Assembly (NCBI RefSeq): GCF_002160955.1
Contig: NZ_NFLN01000003.1
Location: 1-64,000 of the forward strand
Direction of reading: 5' to 3'
From: Gemmiger sp. An120
GTDB taxonomy: Bacteria; Bacillota; Clostridia; Oscillospirales; Ruminococcaceae
DNA length: 64,000 nt
Shown: piece after piece, positions 51,205 through 60,558 of the stretch
Layout of the letters: every line of letters begins with the position of its first letter
Numbering within the stretch: position 1 is the first letter of the stretch
Made by a program: the position numbers and the translations under genes
Notes under the pieces: model-generated
Databases searched by the model: none
The model's input: only the letters and a program-made list of their open reading frames with translations
What the model was told of the DNA's origin: nothing

Positions 51205-53589
51205 TTACAGCGCGGTGAGCAGTTCGGCCAGCGCGCCCGTCAGCTGGGGAGGCAGAGCCAGGGTAAGCAGCTGGCTGAGCACCACCCCGCCGCCCTGGCT
51301 GCCCAGGCGGCGCACCGTATCCATCACGGCGGACTTTTCGTCAAAGGAAATCTGGGCGTTGTGCAGCAACCGGAACGCTCGGTCTTCCACCTGGTTGTCC
51401 CCGGCTGTGCAGCCGGTCAGCCGCAGAGTAAGCGAAGCATCCGGCGCGGCGGCGGGCAGCTGCCAGACCCAGCTGCCGGTTTCGGGCCGGTATTCCCCGG
51501 CAAGCGGCAGGGTCTGTCCGTTCTGCTCGCAGAGGGTGGCCGGAGCATTGGCGGAAAGGCCGAACACCTCCACCCGCCAGCTGCGCGCCGCCGGCAGGCA
51601 AGCCCGGTTGCCCTTGGCGGGATGGATGGTCAGGCAGACGTCCTCGCCCCAGGCAAAGGTGATGGGGGTCTCGGCCCAGTGTTCGGGCTGGAAGCGGTCG
51701 TCCTCGCCGTCGTCCTCCCAGAGGGAGAACGCGCCGTCCGCCCCGGCAAATACCCGCAGTTCCATGGTGTCCGGGTTGTCGCACCGGTTGCCCTCGGTGC
51801 GGCCGTCCAGCGGCAGAAGTGCGCCCGCTTTGGCCAGCACCGGGATGGAATCCAGCGGGCGGTACAAATCCAGTTTGCGGCCGCCGTGATACCGCAGACC
51901 GGTAAACAGGTCGGTCCACTCCCCTTCCGGCAGCCAGGCGCTGAACCGGGCCAGGCGGGTATGGCGGTCCACCGGCTCGGTGATGGGGCAGGCCACCAGC
52001 TCGGTACCGAACCAATATTCGTTGGGCACGGCGTAGGCTTCGCGTGCGTAGGGGGCTTTGTAGTACATGGGCTGGCAGAGGGGCTCGCCCTCCTCGCTGG
52101 CCCGGCGGTTCATGGTGTGCAGATAAGGAATCAGCCGATGGCGCAGCCGCAGGAACTGCTTCATGCGGCGGGCGATGGATTCCTCATACTGCCAGGGTTC
52201 CTTGGAATTGAACTCGTTGTTGGTGCTGTGCAGCCGCAGGATCGGCGAGAACACACCGAACTGCAGCCAGCGCAGGGCCATCTCGTCGTCCTTGACGCCC
52301 CGCATATGGCCGCCAATGTCGTGGCTCCACCAGCCGTAGCCGATGTTGGAGGCGTTGGCGGTGAAATAGGGCTGGAACGCCAGCGAATCCCAGGTGGCGA
52401 TGGTATCGCCGGAAAAGCCGATGGGGTACCGGTGACTGCCCGGCCCGGCATAGCGGGAGAAGATCAGCCCCCGGGCATGGCGGCGGGCGCTGTCCTGGTA
52501 CTGGTAATGGTTGAGCAGCCAGAGCGGGTCCAACCCGGCCACGCCGGAGTTGGTGCCCTGCTGCCAGTCGATCCACCAGAAATCCACCCCCTGCTCTTCC
52601 AGCGGGTGCAGGGCAAACCGGAAGTAGCCTCCCATGAATTTGGGATCGGCGGGGAGGAACGGGATCGGGTCCTCATGGGCGGTATCGGTGCCCATAAAGG
52701 CGGCAAAGGGCGCATAGCAGTCCTCACAGGCCCGCACGCCCTCGGCGGGGTGCAGGTTCAGAGTGGTACGCAGCCCCTGCTGGTGCAGCGTCTGCAAAAA
52801 TGCCTCCGGGTCGGGGAACAGCTCCCGGTTCCAGGTAAAGCCGGTCCAACCGGTGCCGTACCGGGGATCGATCTCGGTGACGTGCCAGTCCATATCGATC
52901 ACCGCCACCGTAAAGGGGATCTGCTCCTGCCGGAACCGATCCATCAGGGCCAGGTAACCGCTCTGGGTATAGCGGTAATAGCGGCTCCACCAGTTGCCCA
53001 AGGCATACCGGGGCAGCAGCGGCACCGGGCCGGTAAGCCGGTAAAAGTCCCGCAGGCAGGCCAGATAATCCCGCCCGTAGCCGAAAAAGTACAGGTCCTC
53101 CGCCGTGGGGTCGGGCCGGGGCGAGATGGTGCCTTCCTCATTGACCAGGCCGCTGCCGGTATCCCGCAGCACCGACCAGCCGTCCGCCGAGAGCACGCCG
53201 TGTTCCAGCGGGATGGCGCCGTCTGCCTCGTCCAGGGTGCGGGCGGTGCCGCCCAGGTCATGGGGTTCGTCCCCATAGTGCCACACCGAGGCATACAGGC
53301 TGTCCTTGCCGGTGATCTGGATGGTCAGGCCGGTGGACGAAAAGGGGCCTTTGTCATAGGTCAGGCGCAGAAACTCGGTGGTCAGCTGCAGGCTGCCGCC
53401 GCACTCCGATACCCGGAACGGGGCGGGCGGAAAATGCCGGTCGGCCGCCAGCTGGGTGGCACTGTCGGTAAACTGGCCGGTCTGGCTGTATTCCAGCCGG
53501 ACAAGCCGGGGGGTAAGAACGGTGATCCGCCAGGTATCCCCCTGCAGAACGGCCCGGGGATCGGGGCGGATAGCGTCTGTGCTGTACAT
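51205..53589 (-). CDS. GH31-family glycosidase (alpha-glucosidase/xylosidase type), cytosolic
   Basis: 794 residues, no signal peptide: N-terminal beta domain, TIM barrel with the nucleophile Asp in DFWWIDWQQG (about residue 341) and the acid/base Asp in FSGDTIATWDS (about 394), then C-terminal beta domains. Likely cleaves alpha-linked glucose or xylose from imported oligosaccharides; specificity cannot be read from motifs alone. AAGGAGG lies before ATG 53589. Monocistronic with its own promoter. Confidence 0.92.
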   Translation of the reverse strand: MYSTDAIRPDPRAVLQGDTWRITVLTPRLVRLEYSQTGQFTDSATQLAADRHFPPAPFRVSECGGSLQLTTEFLRLTYDKGPFSSTGLTIQITGKDSLYASVWHYGDEPHDLGGTARTLDEADGAIPLEHGVLSADGWSVLRDTGSGLVNEEGTISPRPDPTAEDLYFFGYGRDYLACLRDFYRLTGPVPLLPRYALGNWWSRYYRYTQSGYLALMDRFRQEQIPFTVAVIDMDWHVTEIDPRYGTGWTGFTWNRELFPDPEAFLQTLHQQGLRTTLNLHPAEGVRACEDCYAPFAAFMGTDTAHEDPIPFLPADPKFMGGYFRFALHPLEEQGVDFWWIDWQQGTNSGVAGLDPLWLLNHYQYQDSARRHARGLIFSRYAGPGSHRYPIGFSGDTIATWDSLAFQPYFTANASNIGYGWWSHDIGGHMRGVKDDEMALRWLQFGVFSPILRLHSTNNEFNSKEPWQYEESIARRMKQFLRLRHRLIPYLHTMNRRASEEGEPLCQPMYYKAPYAREAYAVPNEYWFGTELVACPITEPVDRHTRLARFSAWLPEGEWTDLFTGLRYHGGRKLDLYRPLDSIPVLAKAGALLPLDGRTEGNRCDNPDTMELRVFAGADGAFSLWEDDGEDDRFQPEHWAETPITFAWGEDVCLTIHPAKGNRACLPAARSWRVEVFGLSANAPATLCEQNGQTLPLAGEYRPETGSWVWQLPAAAPDASLTLRLTGCTAGDNQVEDRAFRLLHNAQISFDEKSAVMDTVRRLGSQGGGVVLSQLLTLALPPQLTGALAELLTAL

Positions 53590-53640
53590 ACCAATTCCTC
53601 CTTCGAAAAGGGCGGCGGGATTTCCCCGCCCGCTGCCCCC

Positions 53641-53669
53641 ATCATAGCAAATCCAGACCGGCTGCACAA
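53641..53669 (-). promoter_or_regulatory. Promoter of the GH31 gene
   Basis: TTGTGC (53664-53669), 17-bp spacer, TATGAT (53641-53646) on the minus strand. Confidence 0.6.
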
Positions 53670-53694
53670 GCGATTTTTGCGGCCTTTTTCCCAA

Positions 53695-53733
53695 CAAAAA
53701 AACGCGGCGTTCCCAAAGCGGAAACGCCGCGGC
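53695..53733 (-). terminator. Terminator of nrdJ
   Basis: Minus-strand GCGGCGTTTCC and GGGAACGCCGC arms (one mismatch) around a short loop, followed by a run of T. Confidence 0.8.
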
Positions 53734-53749
53734 AAGCGGACAGATAAAC

Positions 53750-56095
53750 TTATCGGATGGGGCAGACGCCGTTTACGCAATCGGAGGCGCCGATGTCCAG
53801 TTCGGTCTCCTCGTGCTCATAGCGGCAGAGCAGCGAGGGATTAAAGGGACGCATGGCGGCGCGGCGGCGCTCGTACTCTTCCTTGGTGATCTCCTCATAG
53901 GGCAGCAGATCATAGAAGCTGTCGTCGTAGCTCAGGAAGGAGAGGGCGACCACGTCGTCCCAGTGATCCCAGACCCACTGTTCCACATCGTCCCACTCGT
54001 TATCCCGCACATGGACGGTAATGGAGCAGTTGTGGTCCACATAGTGCTCCATGAACAGCTTGTAGTTTTCCAGCTGCTCAATGGCGGACACATCCCCCTT
54101 GACCCGGCCGGCAGGCGCCTTGACCGGGAACTCCAGCACCTTGGTGGTGGGGTCTTCCGGGTCCTGGCCCACCTCGGGCAGGACGGGGTAGCCCAGATCC
54201 TCGCAGACGCGGCAGAGCGGGTCGGTGGCGGTGATCCGGACGCGGCGGATGTAGTAGGGAGAATGGGAGTAATGCACGCCGCTGGACACAGTGGGCAGCA
54301 GCGACAGGGTACCCTCCGGCTTGAGGGTGGTTACCAGCAGAGGATGGTTGCCGCCCAGACGGTCGGCCAGCTCGTCGGCGGCCTTGTGGGCCTCGGCGCG
54401 CATCTCATCCAGCAGAGCAGCCTGTTCCTCCCGGCTCATGCCGGTGGCATTGACCATATCCTGCCAGCCGGTAAGGGAGCAGCCCAGCAGGCGGTCCCGC
54501 TTCTGCACCCGGTCCCACCGGTACATTTCCAGTTCCCGGCAGGTCATGCGGTAGCCCGCCCGGGCGGACAGGCGCTGAGCCTCCAGCAGGCCCTCTTTAT
54601 CCAGGGTGCCGTACTCGTCCACAAAGGCCATCACGTTGACGGTGGTCAGGTTGCACAGGCCGTTGGAGTCCAGCAGGATCTCGCCGCAGGGGTTGCAGCC
54701 GCAGAAGTTGGGGCGGCGCTTCAGGCCCGCCTCCTCGTTGATCCAGCCCGGTTCGCCGGAGTAGCGCATCTGCTGCAGGTGCCAGTGCAGCTTTTCCCGG
54801 GTGGGCTTTTCCCGGTAGAAGATGGAGTTGTTGCTCATCTGCCGGTGGGCGATGCTCTTGTCAATCTCCCAGTGGCCGTTGACCTGGCGGTACAGGTTGC
54901 TCTTGGCCTGGATGCAGGTCTCGTCGTCCGCGTCCACCAGGCCGATCTCGGAAGTGCGGCGCACGCCGCCGGACACCACGTTCTCGCCGATGATGTTGGC
55001 GATGTCCAGCAGGTCGATGGGACGCAGGCGGGTGCGGACCGCGGAATCCCGGGCGCCCGCGCCGGTGACCACCTTGTGGATCTTGTCCAGCATGGCCATC
55101 ATGGAGCCGGAACCGCTGGCGGTGCCGCCGAAGGTCTTGAGGCGCTCGCCCTTCGGACGGATGGAGTCGTAGACCACCACCAGGGTGGTGATGCCCTCGT
55201 ACTCCCGGTTGGTGAGCAGTTCAAAGTAGCGGGTCAGCGCCTGGGCCCAGCCCTCCTTGGAGTCGCCGATGGCCAGGGTGGCGGTGTCCCGGGTGAAGGT
55301 CAGGTTGGTGTACTCCAGACGCTCGCTGGCCGGGACGGGGTCGTAGGACTTGTGCAGGATCTGCAGGTCGGTGCGAACCGCGGGCAGCTTTTCCGCATCG
55401 GACTTGAGCACCCGGACGCCCACGCCGCTGCCCACCATCAGAAGGTAAAACAGGTCATGGTAGGCGGTGAAGTCGTCGATTACGGTAAAGGCGCAGTTGT
55501 AGTTGGCCATGGGGTACTTTTCGGCCACCGGGGTGCCGCCCACCCACAGGGTACGGCCGGACAAAAACTGACGCAAATGGTAGATATTATCGTAGAGCTT
55601 TTCTGCTTCTTCCCGGGAAGTGGGGGCCAGCGAAGCGTTGTACTCCACCGCGCGGCGCACGGTTTCCCACCAGAATTCCCGGCGGCCCTGATGGGGCAGG
55701 TAACGGGAATAGGTACGGGTGTACACAAACGCGCCCAGCTGCTCCATCGGGTTGGGGGCATGCTTGTAGGGGCTGAGGAACTCCCGGCTCAGGATGCCCT
55801 CTTTCCAGTCAGCGCTGGTGCGCTCTTTCTCTTTCTGCATCCGGTACAGGATGTAGGCCTTGGCGGTGCGGTAGTATTTCTGTTCAAACAGGGTCTCTTC
55901 CACAGCGTCCTGGATGTTCTCGATGTCCAGAATCTCCTGGCCGGTGAGTTTGAGCCGCTCGGTGACGGAATCGGTGATATGGTCCACCGCCTGGGGGTCA
56001 TGCTCCCCGGCGGCAGCTGCCGCCAGAGTGACGGCCCGGCGGATAAATTCGGCGTCGAAAGGCACGACCTTGCCGCTGCGCTTGCGTACGTTCAT
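53750..56095 (-). CDS. nrdJ: Adenosylcobalamin-dependent (class II) ribonucleoside-triphosphate reductase
   Basis: 781 residues. An N-terminal ATP-cone (MNVRKRSGKVVPFDAEFIRRAV) provides allosteric control. The active site has the conserved FCGCNPCGEILL (radical Cys and Glu), and the C-terminal CVNGVC pair re-reduces it. The enzyme makes dNTPs from NTPs using vitamin B12, independent of oxygen. Start at 56095 with AAGGAG upstream. Two NrdR boxes over the promoter indicate repression by NrdR, whose gene is not in this window. Confidence 0.95.
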   Translation of the reverse strand: MNVRKRSGKVVPFDAEFIRRAVTLAAAAAGEHDPQAVDHITDSVTERLKLTGQEILDIENIQDAVEETLFEQKYYRTAKAYILYRMQKEKERTSADWKEGILSREFLSPYKHAPNPMEQLGAFVYTRTYSRYLPHQGRREFWWETVRRAVEYNASLAPTSREEAEKLYDNIYHLRQFLSGRTLWVGGTPVAEKYPMANYNCAFTVIDDFTAYHDLFYLLMVGSGVGVRVLKSDAEKLPAVRTDLQILHKSYDPVPASERLEYTNLTFTRDTATLAIGDSKEGWAQALTRYFELLTNREYEGITTLVVVYDSIRPKGERLKTFGGTASGSGSMMAMLDKIHKVVTGAGARDSAVRTRLRPIDLLDIANIIGENVVSGGVRRTSEIGLVDADDETCIQAKSNLYRQVNGHWEIDKSIAHRQMSNNSIFYREKPTREKLHWHLQQMRYSGEPGWINEEAGLKRRPNFCGCNPCGEILLDSNGLCNLTTVNVMAFVDEYGTLDKEGLLEAQRLSARAGYRMTCRELEMYRWDRVQKRDRLLGCSLTGWQDMVNATGMSREEQAALLDEMRAEAHKAADELADRLGGNHPLLVTTLKPEGTLSLLPTVSSGVHYSHSPYYIRRVRITATDPLCRVCEDLGYPVLPEVGQDPEDPTTKVLEFPVKAPAGRVKGDVSAIEQLENYKLFMEHYVDHNCSITVHVRDNEWDDVEQWVWDHWDDVVALSFLSYDDSFYDLLPYEEITKEEYERRRAAMRPFNPSLLCRYEHEETELDIGASDCVNGVCPIR

Positions 56096-56127
56096 AGCGT
56101 TACTCCTTCTAAAGATGTCGGGCGAAT

Positions 56128-56176
56128 GCACTATATATAGTATATCCGCCGCATTCAAAAGTCAATATATTGTTTC
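56128..56176 (-). promoter_or_regulatory. nrdJ promoter with two NrdR boxes
   Basis: Minus-strand TTGACT (56160-56165), 17-bp spacer, TACTAT (56137-56142). Two 16-bp AT dyads cover them: 56128-56143 (core ACTATATATAGT) over the -10 and 56161-56176 (core CAATATATTG) over the -35. Their starts are 33 bp apart, three helical turns, as known for NrdR box pairs. Confidence 0.85.
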
Positions 56177-56243
56177 TATTTTATCACAGCCAAATTTCAG
56201 GCACTGGGGCGTTTGCAAGCGGGAACACAACGCCCCCGGACGC

Positions 56244-56294
56244 AAAAAAGAGCCATCCCCGGCCCGGCAGTCGCTTCGGGGATGGCTGTTTTGC
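56244..56294 (-). terminator. Terminator of the diguanylate cyclase gene
   Basis: Stem AGCCATCCCCG/CGGGGATGGCT with T-run on the minus strand, just after the stop codon. Confidence 0.8.
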
Positions 56295-56297
56295 CGG

Positions 56298-57656
56298 TCA
56301 GATCTCGAGGATTTTGGCCCGGCCTTTTTCTTCGTTTTTCACCTCATACAGCACATCATCCGCCAGCTTGTACAACTCGGCAAAGCTGCGGGGTGTCTGG
56401 CTGTAAATTCCACCGGCGGACAGCGCCGCGCGGGCACTGGGCCAATCGGTTTCCATCATCTGCTGGTAGGCGCTGATCAGCGATTCGATCTTGTTTTTTA
56501 CTGCCTGCACGTCGTACAGATCAGGGATAAAGACCGCAAACTCGTCCCCGCCCAGGCGGCAGACAATGTCGGTGCGCCGGAAGGTATGCAGCATCTGCCG
56601 CACAAAGGCATTGAGCACAACGTCCCCCTGCTGGTGGCCATAGGTATCGTTTACCTTTTTGAAGTTGTCCAGATCGAACATGACAAACAAATAGCTGGTG
56701 CAGGCCTGCATGGCGTGGCGGATCTGCTCCTCCGCGGCCTTGCGGTTGTAGATGCCGGTGAGAGGGTCGCTGGAAGCCTCCCATTTCAGATGGGCGGTGC
56801 GGTGCACCTGCTCGGAAATATCGGTCAGCACGCTGATGATGGCCTGACGCCCGTCCAACGCAACGGTGCGCCGGCCGATGTCATGCACCCAGATGCTGCT
56901 TTTGTCCCGGCAGAGCATCCGGTACTCAATCTCATACTGGTCCCCGTTTGCCAGCGCTTTTTCCACTTCCCGGTTTACCAGATCCCGGTCATCCGGATGG
57001 ATACTGTTGATCACCAGCCCCCCGATGTCCTCTTCAAATTCCGGGTAGCTTCCATAGCCGGCCATCTGCAGCAGACTGTTGTTGGCCACATACAAGGGGA
57101 ACCCCGGTTCCAGATAGCCGCCGATGATACCGCCCGGCATGATCTGCTCGATGATTTCCAGCAGCTCCCGCTGGGTTTTGCGGTTCACCTGGCCGCTGCC
57201 CTCCGAAATAAACTTGATGGGGAAGAACTCCCCTTCTTCCTGGCTGTGGCTGGGTTCCGAGGCATGCAGGGTATCCAGCAAAATCCGGCCGTCCTGCTCA
57301 CGCATGCCCAGGGTCAGGCGGATGCTGTATTCCGCCTGCGTACCCTCCTCTGCCTCCAGGTGCAGCCGCAGCGCGCAAAAGCAATCCCATACACCCGGCG
57401 CGCGCTGCCGCTGGGAATATGCCGTTATTTCATAGGCAATCGGATCGGACATAAGGGCGGTTTCCTGTTCCAGAAGGCGGCGCATGGCCTGCTTGTCCAG
57501 CGCCACCTCGCCCTCGCCGGTACCGATACTGTATACGTTATCCGGAACAAGGGCCAGGGTTCCCTCCACGTCCCGCAGCCAGAAGTACCGGTGCAGAAAC
57601 GTTTCCACAGCGGTGCGCACCGATTTATCGTTTTCTTCGCAGCGATATTCCAACAC
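56298..57656 (-). CDS. Diguanylate cyclase with NTF2-like and PAS sensor domains
   Basis: About 452 residues, no membrane helices. An N-terminal NTF2/SnoaL-like region (about 1-140) is followed by a PAS domain (about 190-300, YVANNSLLQMAGYGSYPEFEE ... VHDIGRRTV) and a GGDEF domain with intact RLGGDEFAVF. It makes cyclic di-GMP in response to a cytosolic signal. The start is GTG at 57656 or TTG at 57653; both follow GGGGAGG, at 4 and 7 bases, so the exact codon is open. Own promoter; single gene. Confidence 0.9.
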   Translation of the reverse strand: MLEYRCEENDKSVRTAVETFLHRYFWLRDVEGTLALVPDNVYSIGTGEGEVALDKQAMRRLLEQETALMSDPIAYEITAYSQRQRAPGVWDCFCALRLHLEAEEGTQAEYSIRLTLGMREQDGRILLDTLHASEPSHSQEEGEFFPIKFISEGSGQVNRKTQRELLEIIEQIMPGGIIGGYLEPGFPLYVANNSLLQMAGYGSYPEFEEDIGGLVINSIHPDDRDLVNREVEKALANGDQYEIEYRMLCRDKSSIWVHDIGRRTVALDGRQAIISVLTDISEQVHRTAHLKWEASSDPLTGIYNRKAAEEQIRHAMQACTSYLFVMFDLDNFKKVNDTYGHQQGDVVLNAFVRQMLHTFRRTDIVCRLGGDEFAVFIPDLYDVQAVKNKIESLISAYQQMMETDWPSARAALSAGGIYSQTPRSFAELYKLADDVLYEVKNEEKGRAKILEI

Positions 57657-57745
57657 GATACCTCCCCTTTGCGGCCGGGCCCCGCTTACCGCGCCGGTTT
57701 GGAACGCAGAACAACCACCGCCGAACAATACACTCACACTTTTGT

Positions 57746-57774
57746 ATGATAGCACAGTATAAAAGGGGATTCAA
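57746..57774 (-). promoter_or_regulatory. Promoter of the diguanylate cyclase gene
   Basis: TTGAAT (57769-57774), 17-bp spacer, TATCAT (57746-57751) on the minus strand. Confidence 0.6.
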
Positions 57775-57812
57775 CGGATTTATGCCACTTTTCACAGCAG
57801 AAATTTTCGACA

Positions 57813-57850
57813 AAAAACCGCCTGTTCCCCTACAGGAACAGGCGGTTTTG
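57813..57850 (-). terminator. Terminator of the ECF transporter operon
   Basis: Stem AAAACCGCCTGTTCC and its complement around a short loop, with TTTTTT on the minus strand, directly after the ecfT stop codon. Confidence 0.85.
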
Positions 57851-57854
57851 CAGC

Positions 57855-58688
57855 TTATACAAAGGGATTGTAGAACCGGTTGCCATCCCAGAAGGTGATG
57901 ACCAGGCTTAAAATCAGAAGCAGGACACCGAAGCCCAGCACAAGATAGTCATTGCGGGCGAAGGGCCGGGCCACATACCAGGTGCGCTTTTTCTTTTTGC
58001 CGAAGCCGCGCAGCTCCATGGCGTTGCTGATGGTGTCGATCCGGGCCAGGCTGGACAGGATCAGCGGCAGCAGGATGTTCACCGAGTTTTTCATCCGGGC
58101 CAGCAGCTTTTCCTTTTTGCCCAGCTCGATGCCGCGGGCCTGCTGGGCCTGGCTGATGCTGTGGTAGTCCCGCTGGATATCCGGGATATACCGCAGGGCG
58201 ATGGCCACCGAATAGCCCACCCGGTAGGACACGCCGATCCGGTTCAGGCTGGCGGCAAACTCGCTGGGGTTGGTGGCAGAGATGAACAGAATCGCCACCG
58301 GCAGCGCCACAAAGTATTTCAGCGAGATGTTCAGGGTGTAGAACAGCTGTTCCCAGGTGATGGTGTACCGCCAGAACAGGTGCACGATCACATGGCGGGT
58401 GCCGTAGATCTGCACCCCCTGCTCCGGACTGAACAGGTAGATGAATACGTTGTTCAGAATCAGGAAGATCAGCATGAACACCAGCATGAACCGCACTTCC
58501 CGCAGCTTGATATGGCTGACCCGGAAGGCGGCAAAGCTGATGAGCATCAGCCCGATCAGCACCCGGGTATCGTAGGTGATCATGCTGGCAAAGGTGAACA
58601 GCAGGAAAAAGGCAAGTTTGGTGGTGCCGGTAAGCTGGTGCACAAAACTCTTGCGCGGCAGATAATTCAGAACGGTATTAGCAGCCAT
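57855..58688 (-). CDS. ecfT: ECF transporter transmembrane component (EcfT/CbiQ)
   Basis: 277 residues with six or so helices and the coupling-helix signatures QQARGIELGK and ISNAMELRGFG (Ala-Arg-Gly type motifs) that join the ATPases to the S component. The ATG overlaps the end of the ATPase gene by 11 bases. It belongs to the SAM hydrolase-S-A-T cluster. Confidence 0.9.
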   Translation of the reverse strand: MAANTVLNYLPRKSFVHQLTGTTKLAFFLLFTFASMITYDTRVLIGLMLISFAAFRVSHIKLREVRFMLVFMLIFLILNNVFIYLFSPEQGVQIYGTRHVIVHLFWRYTITWEQLFYTLNISLKYFVALPVAILFISATNPSEFAASLNRIGVSYRVGYSVAIALRYIPDIQRDYHSISQAQQARGIELGKKEKLLARMKNSVNILLPLILSSLARIDTISNAMELRGFGKKKKRTWYVARPFARNDYLVLGFGVLLLILSLVITFWDGNRFYNPFV

Positions 58689-60393
58689 GGGCGCGCACCT
58701 CCCGGTCGTAGTCAATGAACCGCTGGACAAACTGTTCCGGCGGGGCGATGCCGCAGCGGCCCGCCAGGGTGAACAGGCTGGTTTCTTTCAAGGCCGCCTG
58801 CTCCACCAGCGCCGGATCGCAGAGCACCTCGGCGGCGCTCTTGTCGGCGATCAGGTGCCCGTCGCTGAATACCAGCGCCCGGGGGGTATATTCCAGCATC
58901 AGGTGCATGTCGTGGGTGATCATCAGCACCGTGACCCCCTGCTCGTTCAGGCCCCGCAAAAACTCCATGATCTCGGTGTAGTGGTGGAAGTCCTGGCCGG
59001 CGGTGGGCTCGTCCAGAATGATGACCTCCGGGCCCAGGGCCAGCACGCTGGCGATGGTCACCCGCTTTTTCTGGCCGAAGCTCAGCGCCGAGATGGGCCA
59101 GTTGCGGAACGGATACAGCCCGCATATCTTGAGGGTGTCCTCCACCCGGGCACGGACCTGATCGGCGGGCATGCCGCTGTGCACAAGGCCCAGGGCCACC
59201 TCGTCAAAGATCATGGTTTTGGAGATCATCTGGTTGGGGTTCTGCATCACATAACCGATGCGGCGGGCACGGGTACGGATGTTGTCATCCGAAATATCCC
59301 GCCCGTCCAGGAAGATCTGGCCGGAATCCGGGGTTTCAAAGCCGCACACCAGCTTGGACAGGGTGGATTTGCCCGCGCCGTTGCGGCCCACAATGCTGAC
59401 CATCTCCCCTTTCCGGATGGTAAAGGAGATATCCCGCAGGGTGGGCCGGTCCTTGGTGTAGCCGAAGTTCAGCCCCCGCACCTCCAGCAATACCGGCTGC
59501 TCTTCCGGGGCAGGCGCGGGCTGCACCGCCTGGAACCAGCGGCGCACCTGTTCCTTGTCGGCCTCATCCAGCACCAGAGTATCCGGGTGGGCGGGCTTTT
59601 TCTCCGGGGTAATGGATACCCCGGCATATTTCAGCGCGGTCAGATAGAGGGGTTCCCGGATGCCGGTTTCGGTGAGCAGGCTGCCCGCCAGCAGCTCGTC
59701 CGGCCGCAGATCGGCGGCCACACGGCCCTCGTCCATCAGGATGATCCGGTCCACGCTGCGCCAGAGCACATCTTCCAGACGGTGCTCGATAATCAGCACT
59801 GTGGTGCCGGTTTCTTTCTGGATGCGGTCGATCAGTTCAATCGTCTGCTTGCCGGCGGCCGGGTCCAGGTTGGCCAGCGGCTCGTCAAACAGCAGGATCT
59901 TGACCGCGTCCACCATGACGCCCGCCAGGCTGACCCGCTGTTTCTGCCCGCCGGACAGTTCGTGGGGCGCGTAGTCCAGGTGATGGGCCACGTCCACCAG
60001 CCCCGCCACCCGCTTGGTGGTGGCGTGCATCTCCGCCTGGGGCACACAGTCGTTTTCCAGGGCAAAGGCAATGTCCTCCGCCACGGTCAGGCCGATAAAC
60101 TGGCCGTCCGGGTCCTGCAGAACGGTGCCCACCGATTTGGACAGCTGGAAAATGCTCTGCTTTTTGGCCTCCATACCGTCCACGATCAGCTCGCCGGTGG
60201 ATTCGCCGGGATAGCTGAACGGGATCAGGCCGTTGATGCAGCTGGCCAGGGTGGACTTGCCGCTGCCGGACGGCCCGGCGATCAGGATTTTTTCGCCGGG
60301 ATAGATGTCCAGATTGATGTTGTACAGGGTGGGACGCGCCTGCGCGCGGTACTGGAAGGTATAATCCCGAAAGGAAATAATGGGCGTGTTCAT
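58678..60393 (-). CDS. ECF transporter fused double ATPase (EcfA-EcfA', YkoD-like)
   Basis: 571 residues with two complete ABC domains. The first has Walker A GPSGSGKST, signature LSGGQKQRVS and Walker B ILLFDEPLANLD. The second (from about 290) has GRNGAGKST, signature-like LSFGQKKRVT and VIILDEPTAGQD. One chain therefore supplies both motor subunits. GGAGGAG lies 7 bases before the ATG at 60393. It is separated from the S-component gene by 165 bases containing a hairpin. Confidence 0.92.
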   Translation of the reverse strand: MNTPIISFRDYTFQYRAQARPTLYNINLDIYPGEKILIAGPSGSGKSTLASCINGLIPFSYPGESTGELIVDGMEAKKQSIFQLSKSVGTVLQDPDGQFIGLTVAEDIAFALENDCVPQAEMHATTKRVAGLVDVAHHLDYAPHELSGGQKQRVSLAGVMVDAVKILLFDEPLANLDPAAGKQTIELIDRIQKETGTTVLIIEHRLEDVLWRSVDRIILMDEGRVAADLRPDELLAGSLLTETGIREPLYLTALKYAGVSITPEKKPAHPDTLVLDEADKEQVRRWFQAVQPAPAPEEQPVLLEVRGLNFGYTKDRPTLRDISFTIRKGEMVSIVGRNGAGKSTLSKLVCGFETPDSGQIFLDGRDISDDNIRTRARRIGYVMQNPNQMISKTMIFDEVALGLVHSGMPADQVRARVEDTLKICGLYPFRNWPISALSFGQKKRVTIASVLALGPEVIILDEPTAGQDFHHYTEIMEFLRGLNEQGVTVLMITHDMHLMLEYTPRALVFSDGHLIADKSAAEVLCDPALVEQAALKETSLFTLAGRCGIAPPEQFVQRFIDYDREVRAHGC

Positions 60394-60478
60394 GGCACGG
60401 GCTCCTCCATGTATAGAATCAGAGAGGGAAACGGCACGGCCGCGCGCCGCAAACGGCAGCCGGGCATAAACCGCAAAT

Positions 60479-60505
60479 GGGAGAGGGCCCGCAAGGTCCT
60501 CTCCC
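60479..60505 (-). other. Hairpin between the ECF S and A genes
   Basis: GGGAGAGG and CCTCTCCC arms with inner pairing and a small loop, without a T-run. It may set the S:A expression ratio by RNA processing or partial termination. The rest of 60394-60558 shows nothing clear. Confidence 0.4.
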
Positions 60506-60558
60506 ACAGCTTTTCCCTTTTGGCAAACACGGCAGGCCGCGCTTGCCGGGGGACCGGA

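Noticed and set aside
51049-56140. Long plus-strand frames opposite GH31 and nrdJ
   Set aside because: The coding strand carries complete, motif-bearing enzymes; the opposite frames are compositional shadows.
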